Assembly (NCBI RefSeq): GCF_032193765.1
Contig: NZ_JAVBIJ010000001.1
Location: forward strand, 682,001-746,000
Length of the DNA: 64,000 nt
Direction of reading: 5' to 3'
DNA from: Rhodoferax potami
GTDB taxonomy: Bacteria; Pseudomonadota; Gammaproteobacteria; Burkholderiales; Burkholderiaceae_C
Under the pieces are notes generated by a model. That model had not been told where the DNA came from. It ran no database searches and was given only the letters and a program-made list of their open reading frames with translations. Position numbers and translations under genes: made by a program. Each line of letters begins with the position of its first letter. The stretch's first letter is position 1. Positions 1-6,719 of the stretch are shown here, piece after piece.

Positions 1-1
1 C

Positions 2-337
2 ACCCAAAACTACCTGCGTGGCTACTCCGAGAGCGGGCGCAGTCTGTACGTGGGCGATGTGCTGGCTTTTGATACGAAGCGGGGGCTTGCGCAGGTGAAT
101 GTGCGCAACAAATTTGCGGTGGGTGACCGGCTGGAAATCATCCACCCTGCGGGCAACGTGGATGCCATGCTGACCCGCATGGAAAACGCCGACGGCACCT
201 CTATGGACGTGGCTCCTGGCAGTGGACACACCGTGTGGGTAGATTTGCCGGAGGCCGCAGTGGGCGCGTTTGTGGCGCGCTACCTGGCAGACGAACCGGT
301 CGCAGCCCCTTCCACCACCGTGTTTGACATGGCCTAG
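2..337 (+). CDS. trhP: tRNA 5-hydroxyuridine synthesis protein TrhP (U32 peptidase family), C-terminal part
   Basis: Only the last 111 residues are in the window; the start lies to the left. The tail contains GDRLEIIHPAGN, MENADGTSMDVAPGSGHTVW, which matches the C-terminal barrel of the YegQ/TrhP branch of the U32 'peptidase' family. In E. coli that protein hydroxylates uridine-34 of certain tRNAs using prephenate, with an iron-sulfur cluster; it is not a peptidase. The reading frame is open from base 2 to a TAG stop. YegQ versus the related RlhA (23S rRNA hydroxylation) was chosen because the ending resembles E. coli YegQ as I remember it. The catalytic part cannot be seen. Confidence 0.75.
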   Translation, partial: TQNYLRGYSESGRSLYVGDVLAFDTKRGLAQVNVRNKFAVGDRLEIIHPAGNVDAMLTRMENADGTSMDVAPGSGHTVWVDLPEAAVGAFVARYLADEPVAAPSTTVFDMA

Positions 338-344
338 AGGTGTG

Positions 345-433
345 GGGGCAGATGGGTGTTCTGCGCAGGTCAAGGAGGAGCCCGCACAGCGGGCGGGGGA
401 CACGGAGCAGAGCGCCCAGCTGACCACGCACCT
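345..433 (+). repeat. dispersed repeat family 2, intergenic copy
   Basis: The 39-bp core at 360-398 matches 37 of 39 bases of the reverse complement of 4676-4714 inside mutL; the only differences are at two positions. The core carries AGGAGGAGCCCGCAC followed by a GCGGGCGGGG tract. Similarity continues more loosely to about 430. It lies just after the trhP stop codon. Confidence 0.75.
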
Positions 434-446
434 CGGTTGCCCAAAA

Positions 447-502
447 ATGCTATCAAAAAAATAGCAACTTCCGCAATATCGACGGCCTGAAGTGCCGATT
501 TG
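447..502 (+). repeat. dispersed repeat family 1, intergenic copy (K)
   Basis: Begins TGCTATCAAAAAAATAGCAA, whose GCTAT/ATAGC arms form a short stem, and continues with CGCAATATCGACGGCCTGAA. It aligns with the copy in mutL at 5651-5707 and with the general family pattern (GCTATCAAAA, then AGCTGCTCGCGCA, then GCGCTAG, then GGCC). It sits between the convergent ends of trhP and the GGDEF-EAL gene; together with the family 2 repeat it fills most of this gap. Confidence 0.6.
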
Positions 503-516
503 GTACCCACATGGTT

Positions 517-3500
517 TTAAGCGGGCACTCGTGTGTGAAGCAACCCCGCCCGGAGGTCTTTCGCGGGCACGGGTTTGCCGAAGTAGTAGCCCTGGTACGC
601 GTCGCAACCCATGCCCGCCAGAGCTTGGCGCTGGCCTTCGTTCTCCACCCCCTCGGCAATCACCTTCAATCCCAGGCTATGGCCCAAAGAGACGATGGTG
701 CTGGCGATGGTGGCATCGTTGGGATCGGTCAAAAGGTCGCGCACAAAGCCTTGGTCAATTTTGAGTTGCTGCAGTGGCAGGCGTTTCAGGTAGGCGAGGG
801 ACGAATAGCCGGTGCCGAAGTCGTCCAGTGAAAAGCTCACTCCGCGCTGGCGCAAGGCGGTCATTTTCAGCACCAGGTCTTCCACATTGGCGGCCAAGGT
901 GCTTTCGGTTAATTCCAGCTTCAGCCGCTCCGGCGGTGCCTTGGAAAGGGTCAACGCCTGCTCTACCTTGGCTACAAAGTCTGTTTGTGCAAACTGGGCA
1001 GCGCTCACATTGACTGCGATGGTGAGGTGGGCTGCCTCGGGGTCGTTTGCCCAGTGGGCCAGTTGCTGGCATGCGGTCTCCAGCACCCATTGGCCCAAAG
1101 GCAATATCAAGCCGGTCTCCTCCGCCAATGGAATGAAGTGCGCAGGCGACACCAAACCGCGTTGCGGGTGCTGCCACCGGATCAGTGCCTCCACCCCCAG
1201 ACTGTTGCCTTGTCGGTCCACCTGCAGTTGGTAGAACAGCACAAACTCATGTCTTGAGAGCCCACCGCGAATCTCTTCTTCCATCTGGCTGCGCTCCACC
1301 GCTTTGGCCTGCATGGCGGGGTCGAAAAAGCAAAAGGTGTTGCGTCCAGCGGCCTTGGCCTGGTACAGCGCGGCATCGGCTTCCTTGAGCAAGTCGTCAT
1401 AGCTCTTGCTGTTTTCAATAAACAAGGCGATGCCCACGCTGGTGGTGGCCACGTGGGGCTTGTCTTGGAGCCTGCAGGGCTCGGCCAACAGTTGCAAGAC
1501 CTTGTTGGCCACCACTTCCGCGCGGGCTGCGGCCTCGTGGTGGTGTGCACTGAGGTTTTCCAGCACCAGCACAAATTCATCACCGCCCAGGCGCGCTACG
1601 GTATCGCCCTCGCGCACGGCCATTTGCAGACGTGCGGCCACTTGCCGGAGCAGGTCATCGCCCACCGGATGGCCCCGGGTGTCGTTGACCTGTTTGAAAT
1701 GGTCCAAGTCGAGAAACATCACGGCGCCGTAAAGCCCGCTGCGGCTGGATGCCGCGAGCGCGTGGCGCAGGTGATCGGCGAGCAGGCGGCGGTTGGGTAG
1801 GCCGGTTAGACCATCGTAAAACGCGAGTCTGCGGATTTCTTCTTCATCGGAGCGTCGCTGGGTAATGTCTCGCACCAATCCGATGAACGTGGCTTGCCCG
1901 AGGTGGGTGGTTTGAGAGACCGACAGGCTCAAGGGGAAGGTGCTGCCGTCTTTGCGCTTGCCCTCTAGCTCGCGGGGCTTGCCCAAAATCCTTTCTTCAC
2001 CGGTGCTGCGGTAGTGTTCCAGGTAGCTGTCATGCTGGCTGCGGTGGGGCTCGGGCATCAAGAGGGACACGTTGTGTCCCACTACTTCTTCGGCGGTGTA
2101 GCCAAACATGGCGCTCGCCGCCTTGTTGAAGGTTCTGACCAAACCGTCCGGGCCGATGGTGACCACGCCGTCTGCCATGTTGTCAAGAATGGCTTGCGTG
2201 TGTTGCAGCGACGCCTGCAAGGCATTTTTGGCGAGAACCCGCTCTGTCACGTCGCGCTGCACTGACACCCAGTGCGTGAACCAGCCGGTACTGTCGGCGA
2301 TGGGCGCAATGGTGAGTTCTACCCAAAACTCCTCGCCGCTCTTGCTGTAGTTGATCAGCTCGGCATGGATCGGCTTCCATTGCTTCAGGCGCTGCCGGAT
2401 CTGGTTTAACACTTCGCGGTCGGTATGGGGGCCCTGCAAAATGCGTGGTGTTTTGCCCAAGACCTCCTCGCGGGTGTAGCCGGTCCTGCGTTCAAACGCA
2501 TCGTTCACAAACACAATGCGCGGCCCCTCATCCTGCTGTGGTTCAGCTTCTGTAATGAGCACAATGTCATTGAGGTCTGCCATGGCGGTGCCCAGCAGTT
2601 TGAGCTGCTGTTCTGACTCCATGCGTTCGGTGATGTCCCGTGTCAGCACAATGATTCGCGGCTCTGCGTCGCCCTCAACCGCTTTGCGGGCGGCAGAGAG
2701 TTCAAACCATCGCCATCCATCACGCAGGCGCAGTTTGACCAGGTAACCGCTGGAGCGGCCCTTGTCCATGGCCTCTTGCAGTGCGGCCAGCACCGTGTTG
2801 GTAGACGCTTCGGGCATGACGTCCCGGACGTTCTTACCAATTAGCGTGCTGACGGGTATGCCCAACTGGTCAATTTGGGGGGTGTGGTAGCTGTAGTAGG
2901 TGCCGTTGAGCTCCATCTCAAAAACCATGTCGGGTATGGCGTCGAGCGTGGCTTTGAGGCTGTTTTGCACCGCATCTAGCGCTTGGTAGGGGCGCTGTAC
3001 CGTCGCCACGAAAATGCTTTGGTACAGGAACAGATACGCGATGACCTTGTACACATGGCCCGCCAGGTTGAACAGGTCGGCCACGTTGGCGTACATCGTG
3101 AAAAACAGCTCGCTCATGGCCATCGTCAGCACCGCACCTAGCAGCCCGGTGGCGTGGGGGCCGAGCGCGCTCTGTTGGCGCCATATCAAGAATCCGGCAG
3201 CCAACAGGTGCAGCCCGATCAAGCCGTATTCCATGTGCACTTTGAGGGCCGTCAGCCCGGTGCCTGCAATGAAAGTGCGCGGTATTGCGGTGGGGTAGAA
3301 CAAGAAGAGCCCGTGGGCCAACCCCACGAAGGACATCACCCCGAGTAATAGAAGGTAGCGGTGCGTGGGCCGCCGCAACGGTTTCCAGGGCAGGGCGGCG
3401 ACCAGCAGCAGACTCACTGCTGCCAGCAGGCGGGCTGCCAGCCAGAAATTGATGGCCTTTTCCGGGTCGCTGGGCGTGACATAGTCGGGCATGCCCTTGA

Positions 3501-3831
3501 AAGACATCAGGTGTGAGAAGTCCAGCAGGGCGACACCCAGAAAGGTGTACGCCAGCAGCAAGAGGCTGCCCGATGCTTTGTGGGCCTGCGCATTCCATGC
3601 GGTCGCAAAAATGAGGCCTGAGACCACAATGGCGAAGATCTCAAGCAAGGAGTGCAAGGGCTCGTAGCCTGCGATGCCGCGCAGACTCTCGGGCACTTCG
3701 ACCCATAACAAAAACAGCATGATTGCCGCCAGTGCCAGCAACTGGCCGCGCATTTTGCGCAATTCCCCCCATAAGCGTGGGTGGGTAGCAACAGCGTTCA
3801 AAGGCAATCTCCTGGAGCCGGAGGCAACCAT
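517..3831 (-). CDS. MASE3-PAS-PAS-PAS-GGDEF-EAL cyclic di-GMP signalling protein
   Basis: 1104 residues in the longest form. Residues about 30-280 form a multi-helix membrane sensor matching MASE3 (HSLLEIFAIVVSG, LLDFSHLMSFKGM). PAS domains follow at about 285-400, 410-530 and 540-660. The second has a LOV-like surround but Pro where the LOV Cys would be. The third resembles the FixL haem PAS, with His600 and Arg620 in the matching places. The GGDEF domain keeps GGDEF (749-753) and an RxxD inhibitory site (740-743). The EAL domain keeps EAL (881-883) and LDDFGTGYSS, so both synthesis and hydrolysis of c-di-GMP are possible. A TTG at 3801 has a good AGGAG seven bases upstream and may be the real start; ATG at 3750 is another option. 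Confidence 0.88.
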   Translation of the reverse strand: MVASGSRRLPLNAVATHPRLWGELRKMRGQLLALAAIMLFLLWVEVPESLRGIAGYEPLHSLLEIFAIVVSGLIFATAWNAQAHKASGSLLLLAYTFLGVALLDFSHLMSFKGMPDYVTPSDPEKAINFWLAARLLAAVSLLLVAALPWKPLRRPTHRYLLLLGVMSFVGLAHGLFLFYPTAIPRTFIAGTGLTALKVHMEYGLIGLHLLAAGFLIWRQQSALGPHATGLLGAVLTMAMSELFFTMYANVADLFNLAGHVYKVIAYLFLYQSIFVATVQRPYQALDAVQNSLKATLDAIPDMVFEMELNGTYYSYHTPQIDQLGIPVSTLIGKNVRDVMPEASTNTVLAALQEAMDKGRSSGYLVKLRLRDGWRWFELSAARKAVEGDAEPRIIVLTRDITERMESEQQLKLLGTAMADLNDIVLITEAEPQQDEGPRIVFVNDAFERRTGYTREEVLGKTPRILQGPHTDREVLNQIRQRLKQWKPIHAELINYSKSGEEFWVELTIAPIADSTGWFTHWVSVQRDVTERVLAKNALQASLQHTQAILDNMADGVVTIGPDGLVRTFNKAASAMFGYTAEEVVGHNVSLLMPEPHRSQHDSYLEHYRSTGEERILGKPRELEGKRKDGSTFPLSLSVSQTTHLGQATFIGLVRDITQRRSDEEEIRRLAFYDGLTGLPNRRLLADHLRHALAASSRSGLYGAVMFLDLDHFKQVNDTRGHPVGDDLLRQVAARLQMAVREGDTVARLGGDEFVLVLENLSAHHHEAAARAEVVANKVLQLLAEPCRLQDKPHVATTSVGIALFIENSKSYDDLLKEADAALYQAKAAGRNTFCFFDPAMQAKAVERSQMEEEIRGGLSRHEFVLFYQLQVDRQGNSLGVEALIRWQHPQRGLVSPAHFIPLAEETGLILPLGQWVLETACQQLAHWANDPEAAHLTIAVNVSAAQFAQTDFVAKVEQALTLSKAPPERLKLELTESTLAANVEDLVLKMTALRQRGVSFSLDDFGTGYSSLAYLKRLPLQQLKIDQGFVRDLLTDPNDATIASTIVSLGHSLGLKVIAEGVENEGQRQALAGMGCDAYQGYYFGKPVPAKDLRAGLLHTRVPA

Positions 3832-3976
3832 GCCTCGATGCAGTTCACCGACGATAAGGGCTAGCGGCTATTTCGTACAGGTTTTGGGCTTGACGCAAGT
3901 CAATGTGGAGAGGAATAGCGCTCGCCAACTCCGCCGCCTATCCAAACGCACTCGGCTCCTTTGGTGCGGAACCCGT

Positions 3977-6037
3977 CTAGCGACCGCGCAAAAACAGCGA
4001 GTCCAGCTCTTTGAGCGTGAGCTGGCGCCAGGTGGGGCGGCCGTGGTTGCACTGGTCGCTGCGCTCAGTGGCTTCCATGTCGCGCAGCAGGGCGTTCATT
4101 TCTTCGAGTGTGAGCTTGCGGTTGGCGCGCACTGCGCCGTGGCAGGCCATGGTGCCCAGAATTTCGTTTTGTGCGCGTTGGATGACGGTGCTGGCGTCGT
4201 GCTGGGCCAATTCGGCCAGCACGCTGCGCGCCAGCTCAACGGCGTCGCCTTGCGCCAAGGTGGTGGGCACGGCGCGCACGGCCAGTGTTTTGGGGGAGAA
4301 GGGGCTGATCTCCAGGCCGAGGGTGTTGAGCGTGGCTACGTGGGCCTCTGCCGTGGCTACTTCGTCGGGGGTGGCGGCGAAGGTGGCGGGGATGAGCAGG
4401 GGTTGGCTGGCCAACGGGTGCACGCTGCCGTCGGGGGCGGTGAGGCTGATTTGTGTTTTCAGCCGTTCGTAGACGATGCGTTCGTGGGCGGCGTGCATGT
4501 CGACGATGACCAAGCCTTGGTTGTTTTCAGCGAGGATGTAGACGCCTTGGAGTTGGGCAATCGCACGGCCCAAAGGCCAAGCTTCTTGGTTGCCGTCGCG
4601 GTTCTGGGGCCAGGCTTCTTTGCTCGCTGGAAGGCGGGATGGCTGAGTGCTTTGCTCCCCATACTCCAAGTTTTGCCCCGCCCGCGGTGCGGGCTCCTCC
4701 TGGACCTGCGCAGAGCCCCCAGCCACCCAGCCATCTTGGGTGGCTGGGTTACGTTGCCAAAGCAGGCTGATGTCGTTGACGCGGTGACCAATCAGGCCTT
4801 CTTCTGCTTCGAATTTGATAGCTGGCTGCGCGCTGTACATGGGCGCTACAGGCCTGTTGGGCACATAAGTTCCCGGCGCGGGCAGGGTGCTGGCCTCGCT
4901 GGTGATGCCAAACAGGCTGGGCGGTTGGGGCTGGCCGGCTACCGTGCCAGCAGCTGCCGCAGCGCGTGGGGCGGCGAGGGTGTCTTCTACGGCGTGGCGC
5001 ACGGCTTGGTGGACTTCGCGGCTGTCGCGGAAGCGCACTTCGATCTTGGTGGGGTGTACGTTCACATCCACGCGCGTCGGGTCCATGGCGACATACAGGG
5101 CGTACACCGGCTGGCGGTTGCCGTGCAGCACGTCTTCATACGCACTGCGGGCAGCGTGGGTGAGGACTTTGTCTCGCACAAAGCGGCCATTCACGTAGCA
5201 GAACTGCTGGTCACCGCGCGAGCGGGCGGCGTCGGGCACACCGGCACGGCCCCACACGCGCAGGGCGGGTTGGCCGGCTTCGTTGGTTTGCTTGCTGTGC
5301 CAATCGACGCGCACGCTCTGCGCCAAAAACTCGGGGCCTAGCACGTCAGAGAGGCGTTGGTCCAGGGCGGCGAGTGCGGCGTCTAGGGCGGCATCCGCCA
5401 GCGGCACATCCAGGCAGCGGCGCCATTGCTCGACCAGCTTGCCTTCATGCCAAATGGCAAAGCCCACATCGGGGCGGGCCAGGGCGTGGCGGCGCACGGA
5501 CTCTATGCAGTGCGCGAGTTCGGTGGCGTCGGTTTTCAGGAACTTACGGCGCGCGGGCGTGCTGTAAAACAGCTCTTTGACTTCGACGGTGGTGCCCTGG
5601 CCCCGCGCGACTGGGCGCAACTCCCCGGTGCGGCCGTCGAGCAAATAGGCATCATTCAGGCCGCTAGCCCTCGACAATATTGCGCAATCAGCTATGGAGT
5701 TGATAGCGGCCAGTGCCTCGCCGCGGAAGCCCATGGTCGCCACGCTCTCCAGGTCGTGCAGGTTGCCGATCTTGCTGGTGGCGTGGCGCTTGAAGGCGAT
5801 GGGCAACTCGTCGCGCAATATGCCCTGGCCGTCGTCTTCCACGCTGATCAGGCGCACACCACCGGCCAGCAGCCGCAGGGTGACTTGGGTGGCGCCGGCG
5901 TCCAGCGCGTTGTCCACCAATTCACGCACCACGCTGGCGGGTCGCTCTACGACTTCACCCGCCGCAATCTGGCTGATAAGTTCGTCCGGGAGTTCGCGGA
6001 TGGGGCGGCGGGGTGCGGGAGTCAGAGGTGCGTTCAC
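3977..6037 (-). CDS. mutL: DNA mismatch repair protein MutL
   Basis: 686 residues, longer than E. coli MutL (615). The N-terminal GHKL ATPase has ELVDNALDAG, DDGQGI, ATSKI and GFRGEAL. The C-terminal domain carries DMHAAHERIVYE, which fits the metal-binding endonuclease motif DxHA-x2-E-x4-E, plus ACHGAVRAN and QCNHGRPT. This predicts a nicking MutL of the MutH-independent type (E. coli MutL lacks it). The variable linker between the domains (about residues 340-490) is lengthened by two repeats, one of each repeat family, and a third lies in the ATPase half. It is transcribed away from dedA; an AT-rich TAAAAT lies about 10 bases before the ATG and no Shine-Dalgarno is visible, so the leader is very short. 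Confidence 0.97.
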   Translation of the reverse strand: MNAPLTPAPRRPIRELPDELISQIAAGEVVERPASVVRELVDNALDAGATQVTLRLLAGGVRLISVEDDGQGILRDELPIAFKRHATSKIGNLHDLESVATMGFRGEALAAINSIADCAILSRASGLNDAYLLDGRTGELRPVARGQGTTVEVKELFYSTPARRKFLKTDATELAHCIESVRRHALARPDVGFAIWHEGKLVEQWRRCLDVPLADAALDAALAALDQRLSDVLGPEFLAQSVRVDWHSKQTNEAGQPALRVWGRAGVPDAARSRGDQQFCYVNGRFVRDKVLTHAARSAYEDVLHGNRQPVYALYVAMDPTRVDVNVHPTKIEVRFRDSREVHQAVRHAVEDTLAAPRAAAAAGTVAGQPQPPSLFGITSEASTLPAPGTYVPNRPVAPMYSAQPAIKFEAEEGLIGHRVNDISLLWQRNPATQDGWVAGGSAQVQEEPAPRAGQNLEYGEQSTQPSRLPASKEAWPQNRDGNQEAWPLGRAIAQLQGVYILAENNQGLVIVDMHAAHERIVYERLKTQISLTAPDGSVHPLASQPLLIPATFAATPDEVATAEAHVATLNTLGLEISPFSPKTLAVRAVPTTLAQGDAVELARSVLAELAQHDASTVIQRAQNEILGTMACHGAVRANRKLTLEEMNALLRDMEATERSDQCNHGRPTWRQLTLKELDSLFLRGR
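4622..4736 (-). repeat. dispersed repeat family 2, copy inside mutL linker
   Basis: The reverse complement of 4676-4714 matches 360-398 at 37 of 39 bases. In MutL it is translated as SAQVQEEPAPRAGQ and neighbouring residues (about 434-466) in the linker before the dimerisation domain. The flanks also include a local direct repeat (CCAGCCACCCA and relatives near 4721-4748). Confidence 0.75.
4811..4858 (+). repeat. dispersed repeat family 1, copy inside mutL linker (G)
   Basis: Reads AATTTGATAGCTGGCTGCGC, then TGTACATGGGCGCTACAGGCC on the plus strand, closely following the downstream intergenic copies (for example 51410-51466). It is antisense to mutL and is translated there as RPVAPMYSAQPAIKFE, in the variable linker. 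Confidence 0.65.
5651..5707 (-). repeat. dispersed repeat family 1, copy inside mutL ATPase region (H)
   Basis: On the mutL strand it reads GCTATCAACTCCATAGCTGA, then TTGCGCAATATTGTCGAGGG, then CTAGCGGCCTGAAT, following the family order including GCTAGCGGCC. It is read in the same frame as the amiC and acnA copies (AINSIADCAILSRASGLN). MutL homologues have an equivalent segment of similar length, so this would be a replacement or a chance resemblance rather than a simple insertion. Confidence 0.45.
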
Positions 6038-6071
6038 ATTTGTATTTTAGGCGGGCAGCATAATCCCACCT

Positions 6072-6716
6072 ATGGAACTTATTGCTGTACTCATCGACTT
6101 CATTCTTCATGTCGACAAGCACCTTGAGGTGTTTGTCCAGACCTACGGGGCTTGGGTGTATGCCCTGCTATTCATGATCATTTTTGTGGAAACTGGCGTA
6201 GTGGTCATGCCGTTTTTACCGGGTGACTCTTTGCTCTTTGTAGTGGGCGCCATGTGCGGTGCAGGCTTGATGAGCTACCCGTTGGCCGTTGGACTGCTGC
6301 TGGTCGCGGCCGTTTTGGGCGATCAGTGCAACTACAGCATCGGGCGCTATTTCGGGCCCAAGGTCTTTCAGTGGGAGCAGAGCCGGTTTTTCAACAAAGC
6401 GGCTTTTGACAAAGCGCACAACTTCTACGAGACCTACGGTGGTTTCACCATCATCGCCGCACGCTTCATGCCGTTTTTGCGCACCTTCGTGCCCTTTGTG
6501 GGCGGAGTGGCAGAAATGAACCGCGCCAAATTCACCTTCTTCAATATCGTGGGCGCGGTGCTGTGGGTGGTGGGAATTTGCACCGCAGGTTACTTCTTGG
6601 GCAGCATTCCGTGGGTGAAAATGAATTTGGACAAGATTATTTGGGCGATGATATTGATCCCCGGATTGATCGTGATTGTGGGAGCACTCAAGAGCCGAAC
6701 CAAACGGCCAGCTTAA
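6072..6716 (+). CDS. DedA family membrane protein (SNARE-associated/VTT fold)
   Basis: 214 residues, typical for DedA. Hallmarks are ETGVVVMPFLPGDSLLF near residue 40, GDQCNYSIGRYFG, and ARFMPFLRTFVPFVGG near residue 135. Several hydrophobic segments and the C-terminal helix place it in the inner membrane. DedA proteins are implicated in undecaprenyl-phosphate or phospholipid flipping and proton-motive-force homeostasis; the exact member cannot be assigned. It is divergent from mutL with only 34 bp between start codons; a CATAAT at 6059-6064 is the only obvious -10 and would give an almost leaderless mRNA. The next gene begins 3 bases after its stop. Confidence 0.92.
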   Translation: MELIAVLIDFILHVDKHLEVFVQTYGAWVYALLFMIIFVETGVVVMPFLPGDSLLFVVGAMCGAGLMSYPLAVGLLLVAAVLGDQCNYSIGRYFGPKVFQWEQSRFFNKAAFDKAHNFYETYGGFTIIAARFMPFLRTFVPFVGGVAEMNRAKFTFFNIVGAVLWVVGICTAGYFLGSIPWVKMNLDKIIWAMILIPGLIVIVGALKSRTKRPA

Positions 6717-6719
6717 TCA

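Noticed and set aside
2430..2480. LOV photosensor in the second PAS of the MASE3 protein
   Set aside because: The surround looks LOV-like (GKTPRILQGPHTD) but the flavin-binding Cys is Pro, so a flavin adduct cannot form.
3674..5341. Long open frame of 555 codons on the plus strand across mutL
   Set aside because: It is antisense to mutL, which has clear family motifs; high GC creates such shadow frames. The same applies to long antisense frames over parE, parC, pyrG, eno and the RND pump.
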